Assembly (NCBI RefSeq): GCF_020410765.1
Contig: NZ_CP084541.1
Span: forward strand, 5,413,001-5,477,000
Direction of reading: 5' to 3'
DNA from: Streptomyces marincola
GTDB lineage: Bacteria; Actinomycetota; Actinomycetes; Streptomycetales; Streptomycetaceae
Length of the DNA stretch: 64,000 nucleotides
The notes below the pieces were generated by a model. It had not been told where the DNA came from and did no database searches. It saw only the letters and a list, made by a program, of their open reading frames with translations. Below, piece by piece: positions 17,867-26,944 of this stretch (within the stretch, counting starts at the first letter, position 1; each line of letters opens with the position of its first letter). Both the position numbers and the translations under genes were made by a program.

Positions 17867-19162
17867 TCAGCAGTACTCCGCCTCGTTGCCGGTGATGCGG
17901 TAGGGGCAGTCCGCGTAGTCGAGGAGCGTGAGGACCGCGGCCCTGTTCCTGCTGGTCTCGCGGTCGATCACGTTGCCGGGCGGGTAGAAGCCGCCGCCCG
18001 AGCTCGACCGGGGGTACATCTCGAAGGTGAACGAGAAGATGCCCTGGTCAGCCCACATCCAGTCGTTGACCGAGCCGTCGGTGATGTAGAGGTCGCTGGA
18101 CTGCTGCGGCGTGTAGCCGTTGGTGTCGGCGAGGGCGGTGCCGAGTGCCTCGAACGTGTCGGCGTCGTCCCGGGTGAGGCCGGCCGCGGTGTCGGCGTAG
18201 GTGTACCCGTAGGGCCACAGCACGAGTTCGCCGTAGGTGTGGAAGTCGATGTGCGCGGTGATCTGCTGCTCGCCGCCGACGACGCGGCCGCGCACGAAGT
18301 CCGCGACCACGCCGGTCTCGGTGCCCGACTCGGGGGACGGGCCGCGGTAGGTGTCGCTGCCGGGGGAGCCGGAGGAGCCGCCGCAGCAGCCCCAGCGGTA
18401 GTCCCAGTTGCGGTTCAGGTCGGTGCCGATCGCGGACGAACCCGCGTTCGGCTGCCGGTTCTTGCGCCACATGCGGAACGCCCCTGACTCCTGGTCGTAG
18501 ACCTTGCCGTCGGGGTTCACCGACGGCAGGATCCACACCTCGCGCTCGTTGAGGAGCGAGGTGATCTCGGGGTCGGTGCCGTACCCGGAGGTGAGTTCCT
18601 CCAGGGTGTAGAGGGCCATCTCCACGGTCAGGTGCTCGCGGGCGTGCTGGTTGTGGGTGAGGAGCACCTCGGGCTCGTTCTCGTCGGCCGCCGCGTTGTC
18701 GCTGACCTTGACGGCGACGATGTCCCGGCCCTGGTGGGACCGCCCGATCACCTCGGCGGCGACCAGGCCGGGGTACTGCCGTTCTGCCTGGGCGACGGCG
18801 GCGAGCACCTCGGCGTGCGTCCGGTAGTCGCCGGGGGCGGCGGCCCGCGGCGCGCCGCGTTCGCGCGGGGCGGTCAGCGGGGTCAGCTCCCAGCCGAGCC
18901 CGGTCAGTTCGGCCGCGTGCGCCGCGTCCGCGCTGATGAGGACGGAGTCCTCGCGGACCTCGTCGATCGCGGTGCCGGTGCGGGCCAGCGCCGTGCGGTC
19001 GGCCGCGGTGGCCACGCCGGCCACCTCGTAGGTCACGATCGCCGTCGCGGACGCCGCCTCGGGCTCCGGGGGAGCGGCGGTGGCCTGGGCGGACGACCAG
19101 GCGAGCGCCAGGGTGAGGACGGCCGCCGCGGCGGCCCGCCTGCGGTGTCGGGTCATGCGCAT
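17867..19162 (-). CDS. Secreted M14-family zinc carboxypeptidase
   Basis: A 431-aa exported metallopeptidase that removes C-terminal residues from peptides. The N-terminus (MRMTRHRRRAAAAAVLTLALAW) is a signal peptide. A propeptide (about 35-110) precedes the M14 domain. HAREHLTVEM (about residue 174) holds the first His and Glu zinc ligands, HIDFHTYGEL (about 304) the third, and FTFEMYPRS (about 379) the catalytic Glu. It matches Streptomyces zinc carboxypeptidases (CpT/SG type) without a C-terminal extension. The ATG at 19162 follows AGGAGACGT. It is divergent from the 19393 dehydrogenase. Confidence 0.88.
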   Translation of the reverse strand: MRMTRHRRRAAAAAVLTLALAWSSAQATAAPPEPEAASATAIVTYEVAGVATAADRTALARTGTAIDEVREDSVLISADAAHAAELTGLGWELTPLTAPRERGAPRAAAPGDYRTHAEVLAAVAQAERQYPGLVAAEVIGRSHQGRDIVAVKVSDNAAADENEPEVLLTHNQHAREHLTVEMALYTLEELTSGYGTDPEITSLLNEREVWILPSVNPDGKVYDQESGAFRMWRKNRQPNAGSSAIGTDLNRNWDYRWGCCGGSSGSPGSDTYRGPSPESGTETGVVADFVRGRVVGGEQQITAHIDFHTYGELVLWPYGYTYADTAAGLTRDDADTFEALGTALADTNGYTPQQSSDLYITDGSVNDWMWADQGIFSFTFEMYPRSSSGGGFYPPGNVIDRETSRNRAAVLTLLDYADCPYRITGNEAEYC

Positions 19163-19392
19163 CACGTCTCCTGGGTGAGGGTGTGCCGGTTCGACCGTGG
19201 GACAGCCGTTCATGCTGGCGAATATGGCATGCTCCCGTCAAGATGGCCTTCCGTGGCTGCGCCACCCGCCGGAACGGCACACCCGCGGGACGCATTGCGC
19301 CGCGCCGGACAAGAGGCGACCCGAGGGGCAGCGCCTACGGTGGGAACGCGAGACGACAGCGTCGGAAGCGTTCCGGAAGGGTGGCACCCGCG

Positions 19393-20847
19393 ATGACCAC
19401 AGCGACAACCCCGCGTCCGTTCTGGCTCGCCGGCCGCGCGGCGGCAGGCGAAGGCACCCTGGAGGTCACCTCGCCGTGGGACGGCGCGACCGTCGGCGCC
19501 GTCGGCGTGCCGAGCCGGGCGCAGACCGAGGAGGCGGTGGCCGCCGCGGCGGACGCGGCCCACGCGTTCGCGGCCACGCCCGCCCACGCGCGCGCCGCGG
19601 CGCTCGACCATGTCGTGCGGCGGCTGGGGGAGCGCGCCGAGGAGATCGCCCGGCTGATCACCGCGGAGAACGGCAAGCCCATCATGTGGGCGCGCGTGGA
19701 GGTGAGCCGGTGCGTCTCGGTGTTCCGGTGGGCGGCCGACGAGGCGCGCCGCTTCAACGGCGGCACGGCCCAGCGGCTCGACGCCGACGCGGGCGGCACC
19801 GGCCGCCTCGCGCTCACCCGCCGCTTCCCCTACGGGCCCGTGCTCGGCATCGCGCCGTTCAACTTCCCGCTGAACCTGTGCGCCCACAAGGTCGCCCCCG
19901 CCCTCGCGGCCGGGGTGCCGATCATCCTCAAGCCCGCCCCCGCCACACCGCTGTCCGCGCTGCTGCTCGGCGACCTGCTCGCCGAAACGGACCTGCCGGC
20001 CGGGGCGTTCAGCGTGCTCCCGGTGCCCAACGACGAGATGCCCGCGCTCGTGAAGGACCCGCGGCTGCCCGTCATCTCCTTCACCGGCTCGGTCCCCGTC
20101 GGCTGGTCGATCCGCGACTCGGTGCCCCGCAAGCGCGTCACCCTCGAACTCGGCGGCAACGGCGCGGCCGTCGTGCTCGCGGACTACGCCTCCGACGCCG
20201 ACCTCGACTGGGCGGCGCGGCGCATCGCGACGTTCTCCAACTACCAGGCGGGGCAGTCCTGCATCTCGGTGCAGCGGGTCATCGCCGACGCCGCCGTGCA
20301 CGACCGGCTCGTGCCGCGCCTGGTGGCGGCCGTCGAAGGGCTCGTCACCGGCGACCCGTCCGACGACGCCACCGAGGTCGGGCCCCTGATCGACGAGAAC
20401 GCCGCCCGGCGCGTGGAGACCTGGGTGAACGAGGCCAGGGACGCCGGGGCCCGGGTGCTCACCGGCGGCACCAGGGACGGGGCGAGCCTGCGGCCGACCG
20501 TCCTCACCGGCGTGCCGCGGGACGCCAAGGTCTCGTGCGAGGAGGTGTTCGGCCCGGTGCTCTCGGTCAGCAGGGTCGAGGGCGAGCAGGAGGCGTTCGC
20601 GGCGGCCAACGACTCCGCGTTCGGGCTCCAGGCCGGGCTGTTCACGCACGACATCCAGGCCGCGTTCCGCGCGCACCGCGCGCTTGAGGTCGGCGGCGTC
20701 GTGGTCGGGGACGTCCCCTCCTACCGCGCGGACCAGATGCCCTACGGCGGGGTGAAGGACTCGGGCGTGGGCCGTGAGGGCGTGCGGTTCGCCATGGAGG
20801 ACTACACCTACGAGCGCGTCATGGTGCTCACCGGCCTCGACCTGTGA
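19393..20847 (+). CDS. NAD(P)-dependent aldehyde dehydrogenase
   Basis: A 484-aa aldehyde dehydrogenase. It shows GIAPFNFPLNLCAHKVAPAL, the active-site Glu region LELGGNGAAVV (about residue 255) and the catalytic Cys in AGQSCISVQR (about residue 288). The GQSCISVQR context is that of lactaldehyde/glyceraldehyde-3-phosphate-like and some succinate-semialdehyde enzymes. With gabT and PucR close by, oxidation of succinate semialdehyde is possible, but the motif does not prove it. The ATG at 19393 follows GGAAGGGTGG. A strong terminator hairpin follows. Confidence 0.8.
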   Translation: MTTATTPRPFWLAGRAAAGEGTLEVTSPWDGATVGAVGVPSRAQTEEAVAAAADAAHAFAATPAHARAAALDHVVRRLGERAEEIARLITAENGKPIMWARVEVSRCVSVFRWAADEARRFNGGTAQRLDADAGGTGRLALTRRFPYGPVLGIAPFNFPLNLCAHKVAPALAAGVPIILKPAPATPLSALLLGDLLAETDLPAGAFSVLPVPNDEMPALVKDPRLPVISFTGSVPVGWSIRDSVPRKRVTLELGGNGAAVVLADYASDADLDWAARRIATFSNYQAGQSCISVQRVIADAAVHDRLVPRLVAAVEGLVTGDPSDDATEVGPLIDENAARRVETWVNEARDAGARVLTGGTRDGASLRPTVLTGVPRDAKVSCEEVFGPVLSVSRVEGEQEAFAAANDSAFGLQAGLFTHDIQAAFRAHRALEVGGVVVGDVPSYRADQMPYGGVKDSGVGREGVRFAMEDYTYERVMVLTGLDL

Positions 20848-20851
20848 GGGC

Positions 20852-20886
20852 GCCGCGCGGGGCCTGGCCGCCCGGCCCCGCGCGGC
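20852..20886 (+). terminator. Hairpin between convergent dehydrogenase and methyltransferase genes
   Basis: Perfect 13-bp arms GCCGCGCGGGGCC (20852-20864) and GGCCCCGCGCGGC (20874-20886) with a 9-nt loop, filling the 40-bp convergent gap. Confidence 0.7.
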
Positions 20887-20887
20887 C

Positions 20888-21949
20888 TCAGCGCGGTGCC
20901 GGGAGGCGCGCGACGACCAGGTCGCGCACGATCGCCTGGTCCACGCGGTGCAGGAAGCCGCGGTACGGCTCCTCGTCCATGACCTCGAAGCCGAGCTCAG
21001 CGAGCAGGCCGGCCAGCTCCTCCCTGCGGGCCACCAGCGTGTTCCACGCGATGCCGACCGCGCCGCCGGGCCGCAGCAGCCGCGCCCACACCGGCAGCGC
21101 GTCCCGCAGCAGCGGCAGCGGGCTGCGGGTGCGTTCGGCGCGCGCGGCGGCGCCGTGCTGCACCCCGTAGGGGGCGTCGGTCACGACCAGGTCGAACGTG
21201 GCGGGCCTGAAGAAGTCGCCCGCGGCCGTGGTGTCGGCGTTGATCATCGTGACGTCGATGGCGCGGCCCCGCTTGTACAGCTCCTTGGTCTCGCCCAGCT
21301 CCACGTGCAGCCTGCGGCCCAGCGCCCTGCGGTCCCGGCGGACGGTGGTGGTCTCCGCCCGGTGCTTGAGCCTGCTGTTCTTCAGCCACTGCCGCAGGAA
21401 CGTGCCGTAGGCGTCGAAGCTCTTGGCGTCGCGCTCCACGCCCGCGGCGTCGAGCCCGTACATCACCGCCTGGTTGAGCGTGGTCCCGCGCCCGCACAGC
21501 GGGTCGAGCACCCGCAGTTCGCCGCTGAGCAGCCGCTCGGGCGTGGCGCAGGACAGGGCCGTGACGTTCAGCAGCAGTTTGGTGAAGTCCTCGTTGGTCT
21601 TGCCCGGGTACTTCTGGATGGTGAGCAGGTCGCTGGCGAACCTGTCCAGCCGGGACAGCGCGACCGGCCGCAGCAGGGGCTCCCGGCCCGGCGCGTCCGC
21701 GTCCTCGATCTCGAAGAGGGCGTACAGCGACGAGAGGTTGGCGAGCAGGTCCGTCTCCCGCGCCGACAGCCCTTCGGTGCGGAAGGTGAGGTAGGGAACG
21801 CCGCCGATGACGGTCGTGGTCACGTCCGCGAGCCGCCCGCCGAGCACGGCGGCGTCGAGGACGAGCAGCTCGGCGCGGGCCAGGGCGGGGGCGGTCTTGG
21901 CGTAGACCCGGTTGTGCGAGGGGAGAAGGAGCAGGCCGTAGGTCTTCAT
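20888..21949 (-). CDS. Trm11/UPF0020-like SAM-dependent nucleic-acid methyltransferase
   Basis: A 353-aa methyltransferase. The SAM-binding motif LDPLCGRGTTLNQAVMYG starts near residue 148, and the catalytic motif IV TDAPYGVQHG (about 259) has the D-x-PY form of enzymes that methylate exocyclic amines in RNA. Overall order resembles the UPF0020/Trm11 tRNA guanine methyltransferases, but no clear THUMP domain is visible in the first 140 residues. The ATG at 21949 gives MKTYGLLLLPSHNRVYA. The target RNA is not known. Confidence 0.7.
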   Translation of the reverse strand: MKTYGLLLLPSHNRVYAKTAPALARAELLVLDAAVLGGRLADVTTTVIGGVPYLTFRTEGLSARETDLLANLSSLYALFEIEDADAPGREPLLRPVALSRLDRFASDLLTIQKYPGKTNEDFTKLLLNVTALSCATPERLLSGELRVLDPLCGRGTTLNQAVMYGLDAAGVERDAKSFDAYGTFLRQWLKNSRLKHRAETTTVRRDRRALGRRLHVELGETKELYKRGRAIDVTMINADTTAAGDFFRPATFDLVVTDAPYGVQHGAAARAERTRSPLPLLRDALPVWARLLRPGGAVGIAWNTLVARREELAGLLAELGFEVMDEEPYRGFLHRVDQAIVRDLVVARLPAPR

Positions 21950-22031
21950 GGCGCCGGACAGTCTAGTCGCGGGCGGGCCGGGCCCAGGTCCGGGCGGGTG
22001 CGGGCCGCTCGCGGCCCGCACCCGGCGGCGT

Positions 22032-24911
22032 TCAGGAGAAGTCGAGCCGGTCCACGCGGACCGGACCGCGCAGCGTCAGCCGCAGGTCGTGCACGCCGCC
22101 CGGCGCGCCGGGCAGGGCCGCCGTGACCGTGGTCCACGCGTAGCGGTCGCCGGTGGACGGCACCCGCAGCTCCGCGCTGCTGCCGGTGCCGAGCACCTCG
22201 ACGGCCACCGTGGCCGTGCCCAGCTCCTCGCGCGCGGCGCGCAGCCGCACCGACCCCGTTGAGTCGCCGAAGTCGCAGGAGCGGAACAGCAGTTCACCCG
22301 GCTCGTCGGGTCCGGCCGCGACCGCGTCGCCCGTTTCCCTCGTGGTGTCGGTGAGTTCGGCGCCGCGGCTGTCGTCGAAGTCCGCGGCGGCCAGCCCGGC
22401 CCGCCGCACCGGGCGCGGCCCGGCGGCGGCGCCGCCGACGTGCACCGCCGCGCTGCCGCGCAGGTCGCGGCTCGACGCGCCGACGGACACCGTGTACGTG
22501 CCCGGCTCCACCGTCCAGCGGGAGTGCGCGACGTCCCAGTGGCCGAGCGCGTCGTCCAGGGGAACGGCGAACGCCAGCCGCCGCGCCTCGCCCGCGGCGA
22601 GGTGCACGCGGCGGTGCGCGATCAGCGCGCGGTGCGGGCGCGGCACGCCCGGGCTCTCGGCGCGCGCGTACACCTGCACCACCTCGTCGCCCGCCCGGCC
22701 GCCGGTGTTGGCGACGGTCACCTCGACGTCGAGGACGCCGGCCTCCGGGTCGGCCCGCACGGCGAGCGCGGTGTAGTCGAAGGACGTGTACGACAGGCCG
22801 TGGCCGAACGGGTACAGCGGCGTCCCGTCGTAGTAGAGGTAGGTGGCGCGGGCGGCGATCAGGTCGTAGTCGAGCAGCGCGGGCAGCTCGTCGTCGCCGG
22901 TGTACCAGGTCTGGGGCAGCCGGCCCGCGGGCGAGACGTCGCCGCACAGCACCCGGGCCAGGGCGGTGCCCGCGGCCTGGCCGCCGTGCGCGGTCCACAG
23001 CAGCGCGGGCAGCGCGGCGTCCGCGTCCCCGACGGCGTACGGGTAGGCGGAGGTGAGCACCAGGACGGTGCGGGGGTTGGCCGCGTGCGCGGCCCGCCAC
23101 AGCCGGTCCTGCTGCGGCGGCAGGGCCAGGGTGGTGCGGTCCTCGGTCTCGCGCCCGTTGATGTGCGGGTCGTTGCCCGCGACGACGACCACCACGTCGG
23201 CGCCGGCCGCCGCGGCGGCCACCGCCTCCTCGCCGCGCTCGGCGGTCTCCAGCTGGAAGACGTCGCCCGCCCCGCCCTCGCCCGCGGCCTTCAGACCGTC
23301 CTCGGTCGCGCGCACGTGGCGCCCGGTGCCCAGGTGCCGCAGCAGGTGCCCGGCGCCGTGCGGCTCGAACGTGAAGGTCTCCTGGACGACCCAGCCGCCT
23401 GGCTGCTCCGCCGACGCCCGCAGGTACCCGTCGTCGGCGACGGACACGTAACGGCCGTCCGGCGCGCGCAGCGTGCACACCCCGCCGCCCCAGTCGAGCA
23501 GCGAGAACACCGTGGCCTCCGCCTCCGCGCCGCCGGCCGCCACCCGCAGCGGCGGCAGGTCGGTGCGTCCGCGCAGCAGGGCCGGGTCGAGCGCGGCGAC
23601 GGAGTCGCCCGCCTCCGCGCCGCCGGTGCCGCCCGGGGCCTCGGGCACCCGCACGAAGCCGTCCGCCGTCCGCAGCCGCACCAGGTCGGAGCCGTCGACG
23701 TGGACGGCCGAGGCGACGGACGGGTGGTCGCGCAGCCCGGCGAACGGGGTGGTCCTGCGCAGCAGCGCGCCGCTGTACCAGTCGAGTTTCACCTCGTCGG
23801 CCAGCGGCCCGACGACGGCCACCCGGACGCCGGGGCGCAGCGGCAGCAGCCCGTCGTTCTTCAGCAGGACCACCGCCTCCTCGGCCGCGGTGCGCGCCAG
23901 CTCCTGGTGCTCGGGGGTGTCGAACGCGGCGTCCGCCTCGAACGGGTCGAGGCCGGGGTCGAACTGGCCGAGCCGGAAGCGCATGCCGAGCAGCCTGCCG
24001 ACCGCGGTGTCGATGTCGGCCTCGGTGATCAGCCCGCGCTCCAGCGCCTCGGTGAGCCGTTCCACCGTGGGCGCCGAGTCCTCGCCGTGGTCGGTGAAGC
24101 TGTCCACGCCGGCCCGCAGCGCGGCGGCCAGCCCCTCGGGGTGGCCGGGCAGGTAGCCCTGCGAACCGGCCACGTTGCTCGGCGCCCCGGCGTCCGAGCA
24201 CACCACGAGCGGCAGGTCGGTCCACGTGCGCAGGTGTTCGGACAGCAGGGGGGAGAGGTGGTTGGGCCGCCCGTTGACCAGGTTGTACGCGGGCATGACC
24301 CCGGCCACCGCGCCCGAGCGCACCGGGCCGCGGAACGCGGGCAGTTCGTACTCGTGGAGCACCCGGGCGCGCAGGCTGGTGCTCGCGGTGTCCCGTTCGT
24401 GCTCGTGGTTGTGCGCCAGCCAGTGCTTGAGCACGGGGGCGGTGCGCCAGTACACGGGGTGGTCGCCGCGCAGGCCGCGGCAGTACGCCGCGCCGAGGGA
24501 GGCGGTGAGGTGCGGGTCCTCGGCGTAGCCCTCCTCGTTGCGGCCCCACAGCGGGTGGCGCAGCAGGTTGACGGTGGGCGACCAGACGTTGAGCCCGACC
24601 TTGGGGTCCTTGGCGCGCATCGCGCGCACCTCGCGGCCCGCGGCCTCGCCGACCCGGCGCACCAGGTCGTCGTTCCAGGTGGCGCCAAGGCCCACCGCCT
24701 GGGGGAAGACCGTGGCCCTCCCCATCCAGGCGACTCCGTGCAGCGCCTCCTGCCCGGTGCGGAAGGCGGGGACGCCGAGGCGGTCGACGGCGGGGGCGAA
24801 CTGGTGCAGCAGCGCGATGCGTTCGGCGAGGGTGAGGCGGCCGAGCAGGTCGGCGACGCGGTCCTCGACGGAGGCCAGCGGATCGCGGAAGGGCAGGGGT
24901 TCGGCGGTCAC
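22032..24911 (-). CDS. GH3 beta-glucosidase/beta-xylosidase with inserted and C-terminal carbohydrate modules
   Basis: A 959-aa glycosidase without a signal peptide, so likely intracellular. The GH3 TIM barrel (residues about 10-330) has KHWLAHNHEHERDTAS and the nucleophile Asp in VVCSDAGAPSN (about residue 240). The second sandwich domain begins at EAVVLLKNDGLLPL. Between its halves (about 440-560) sits an insert reading as a beta-trefoil/fascin-like module (GRYVSVADDGYLRAS, GRHVRATEDGLKAAG). A Fn3-like domain and a CBM6-like domain (about 830-959) follow. The GTG start follows GAGGGGACC. An operator with a TTGACA promoter lies upstream, divergent from the sugar transporter. It probably cleaves imported oligosaccharides. 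Confidence 0.85.
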   Translation of the reverse strand: MTAEPLPFRDPLASVEDRVADLLGRLTLAERIALLHQFAPAVDRLGVPAFRTGQEALHGVAWMGRATVFPQAVGLGATWNDDLVRRVGEAAGREVRAMRAKDPKVGLNVWSPTVNLLRHPLWGRNEEGYAEDPHLTASLGAAYCRGLRGDHPVYWRTAPVLKHWLAHNHEHERDTASTSLRARVLHEYELPAFRGPVRSGAVAGVMPAYNLVNGRPNHLSPLLSEHLRTWTDLPLVVCSDAGAPSNVAGSQGYLPGHPEGLAAALRAGVDSFTDHGEDSAPTVERLTEALERGLITEADIDTAVGRLLGMRFRLGQFDPGLDPFEADAAFDTPEHQELARTAAEEAVVLLKNDGLLPLRPGVRVAVVGPLADEVKLDWYSGALLRRTTPFAGLRDHPSVASAVHVDGSDLVRLRTADGFVRVPEAPGGTGGAEAGDSVAALDPALLRGRTDLPPLRVAAGGAEAEATVFSLLDWGGGVCTLRAPDGRYVSVADDGYLRASAEQPGGWVVQETFTFEPHGAGHLLRHLGTGRHVRATEDGLKAAGEGGAGDVFQLETAERGEEAVAAAAAGADVVVVVAGNDPHINGRETEDRTTLALPPQQDRLWRAAHAANPRTVLVLTSAYPYAVGDADAALPALLWTAHGGQAAGTALARVLCGDVSPAGRLPQTWYTGDDELPALLDYDLIAARATYLYYDGTPLYPFGHGLSYTSFDYTALAVRADPEAGVLDVEVTVANTGGRAGDEVVQVYARAESPGVPRPHRALIAHRRVHLAAGEARRLAFAVPLDDALGHWDVAHSRWTVEPGTYTVSVGASSRDLRGSAAVHVGGAAAGPRPVRRAGLAAADFDDSRGAELTDTTRETGDAVAAGPDEPGELLFRSCDFGDSTGSVRLRAAREELGTATVAVEVLGTGSSAELRVPSTGDRYAWTTVTAALPGAPGGVHDLRLTLRGPVRVDRLDFS

Positions 24912-24969
24912 GTACGGTCCCCTCGGGATGGTGGCGGCTCACCCGTGGAGCGATCCGCGAAGTCCATGT

Positions 24970-24983
24970 TCGAAGCGCTTCGA
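24970..24983. promoter_or_regulatory. LacI-type operator O1, on the GH3 gene promoter
   Basis: Perfect 14-bp palindrome TCGAAGCGCTTCGA. It abuts the -10 region of the minus-strand promoter at 25012-24983. The central CG within GAAGCGCTTC is typical of LacI/GalR sites. Confidence 0.8.
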
Positions 24984-25012
24984 TGCTGGGTTTCCGGTCC
25001 CGCCCCTGTCAA
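24983..25012 (-). promoter_or_regulatory. Promoter of the GH3 gene
   Basis: On the minus strand TTGACA (25012-25007), an 18-bp spacer and CAGCAT (24988-24983) precede the GH3 start. Operator O1 begins on the last -10 base, placing a bound repressor over the initiation site. Confidence 0.5.
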
Positions 25013-25100
25013 GACACCGCCCGGTATCGACTCCCTATCGCCTTGCTTCTTCAGGTCGAACCCGTATCGAAACACCGTTGAAGTTTCTGTGAAGCAGGGC

Positions 25101-25129
25101 TTGTGCCGCCCGCTGGCGGGTCTTAACCT
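25101..25129 (+). promoter_or_regulatory. Promoter of the sugar transporter operon
   Basis: TTGTGC (25101-25106), a 17-bp spacer and TAACCT (25124-25129) face the binding-protein gene. Operator O2 lies 11 bp beyond the -10 box, at about the start site. Confidence 0.55.
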
Positions 25130-25139
25130 CAGCGCAACA

Positions 25140-25153
25140 TCGAAGCGCTTCGA
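25140..25153. promoter_or_regulatory. LacI-type operator O2, at the transporter operon start
   Basis: A second perfect TCGAAGCGCTTCGA, 170 bp from O1. Its place just past the -10 box is a classic repressor position. Confidence 0.8.
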
Positions 25154-25208
25154 CCGGAATCACTGCCCCGATCGCACGAAGTCGCAATGTCTCGAAGGGT
25201 GTTGCCCT

Positions 25209-26885
25209 ATGGCGAACTCACGCTCCGCTCCCAGCCGCAGAAAATTCCTGGCGTCCTCGGCATTCGCGGCGGCGGCGACCGCGGGCGGCGTTCCCCTGCT
25301 CACGGCGTGCGGCGGCGACGGCGGTGGCGGCGGTGGCGGTGGCCAGGAGGGCGCGGCCTCCGACGCCCAAGTCCGCGACATCCTGCCGACGTTCCAGGAG
25401 TCCGAGACGGCCTTCCCGCCCGACATCCCGGCCGAGAACGGTTCGAGCCCCGGCTACACCTCCTGGATCCCCGAGGCCGACCTGGGCGTCTCGGTGCCGG
25501 AACCGCGCGGCAACGGCGGCGAGTTCAGCGCGATGACCCCGCTGTGGGGCACCCCGCCCTCCGCCGGCAACGCGTTCTGGACCGCCATGGACGAGGGCAT
25601 CGGCGTCCGCATGAACTGGCAGACGCAGGACGGCAACACCTACGGCGACAAGCTCGGCGCCGTGCTCGCCGGCACTGACATCCCCGACCTGGTGTGCATA
25701 CCCGGCTGGGAGCTGACCGGGCAGATACCCCAGGCCATCGCCAGCCGCTTCGCCGACCTCGGCCCCTACCTCTCCGGCGACGCCGTCCTCGACTACCCGA
25801 ACCTGGCCGCGATCCCCACCGCGGCCTGGGAGGCGTCCATCTTCTCCGGGGCCCTGCGCGGCCTGCCGATGCCGGGCGCACCCATCGGCGGTGTGATCCC
25901 CTACTACCGGCAGGACATCTTCGACGCCAACGGCTGGCAGGTGCCCACCGACCCGGACGAGTTCATCGCCTTCTGCACCGACATCACCTCCGCCTCCTCG
26001 CGCGTGTGGGCCTGCGAGGACATGAAGTGGTCGGCGTTCATCATCTTCGGCGTGCTGCCCGACAAGCCGCGCTACTGGATGGAGCGCGACGGCTCGCTGG
26101 TCAACCGGTACGAGACCGACGCCTACCTCGAAGCCCTGGAGTGGACCCGCAAGCTGTACGACGCGGGGGCCGTCCACCCGGACGCCGTCGCCGCCTCGGG
26201 CGACTCCACGCAGCGCTTCACCGCGGGCGAGTCCCTGATGTTCAACACGGGCGACGGCGCCTGGCTGAACACCACCATCGAGCAGCGGACCGCCAACCCC
26301 GACTTCCACATGAACGCGTTCGACTACTTCGGCGCGGGCGGCAACGACCCGGTCCTCTACCTCGCCAACGGCGCCGGGCTGTGGACGTTCGTCAACAAGA
26401 ACCTCCCCGAGGACCGCATCCGCGAGGCCCTGGAGATCGCCAACTTCACCGCCGCCCCCTACGGCACCCGCGAGCAGCGGCTGCGCGCGTTCGGCGTCGA
26501 GGGCGTCCACTACACCGTGGAGGACGGCCTGCCGGTGCGCACCCCGCAGGGCGAGGAGGAGGTCGTCCCGGAGACGTACCCGTTCATCGCCACCGCGGGC
26601 CACGTCGTCGCGGGGCCCGACGCGCCCCGCGTCGTCGAGGACTGGACCGGCTGGATGAAGCGGCACATGCCGTACACCAGGGAACCCCTGTTCTTCGGCC
26701 GGCAGGTGCAGGAGCCGGCCCGCCTGACCAACCTCAACGACGGCTTCGAGGCCCTTGAGGACGACGTCGTCCGCGGCCGGCAGTCGATCCGCGACATGCA
26801 GAACGCCGTGGCCGAGTGGCGCCGCAACGGCGGCGACGAACTGCGCGACTTCTACCAGGGTCTGCTCGACGAGGAGAGCGCCTGA
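25209..26885 (+). CDS. ABC sugar transporter solute-binding lipoprotein
   Basis: A 558-aa extracytoplasmic binding protein. The N-terminus carries a twin-arginine-like SRRKFLASS, a hydrophobic stretch and the lipobox LLTAC (Cys near residue 34), followed by a Gly-rich linker. The mature part (EFSAMTPLWGTPPSAGNAFW, ADLGPYLSGDAVLDYPNL, YYRQDIFDANGWQVPTDPDEF) is like the large LplA/YtcQ-type binding proteins of oligosaccharide importers. It is the first gene of the operon with two permeases, GH42 and GH12. O2 and a good promoter precede it. The ligand is probably an oligosaccharide, by context a xyloglucan fragment. Confidence 0.85.
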   Translation: MANSRSAPSRRKFLASSAFAAAATAGGVPLLTACGGDGGGGGGGGQEGAASDAQVRDILPTFQESETAFPPDIPAENGSSPGYTSWIPEADLGVSVPEPRGNGGEFSAMTPLWGTPPSAGNAFWTAMDEGIGVRMNWQTQDGNTYGDKLGAVLAGTDIPDLVCIPGWELTGQIPQAIASRFADLGPYLSGDAVLDYPNLAAIPTAAWEASIFSGALRGLPMPGAPIGGVIPYYRQDIFDANGWQVPTDPDEFIAFCTDITSASSRVWACEDMKWSAFIIFGVLPDKPRYWMERDGSLVNRYETDAYLEALEWTRKLYDAGAVHPDAVAASGDSTQRFTAGESLMFNTGDGAWLNTTIEQRTANPDFHMNAFDYFGAGGNDPVLYLANGAGLWTFVNKNLPEDRIREALEIANFTAAPYGTREQRLRAFGVEGVHYTVEDGLPVRTPQGEEEVVPETYPFIATAGHVVAGPDAPRVVEDWTGWMKRHMPYTREPLFFGRQVQEPARLTNLNDGFEALEDDVVRGRQSIRDMQNAVAEWRRNGGDELRDFYQGLLDEESA

Positions 26886-26944
26886 CCGACCGGCGCGTCG
26901 CCCCGCGTCGCGTCGGCCCGGCCGCCGCAAGCAAGGAGAAGCTC

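Noticed and set aside
22440..25208. A long plus-strand frame running into the binding-protein gene
   Set aside because: It is antisense to the GH3 gene. The real protein starts at the ATG at 25209 with a Tat/lipoprotein signal.
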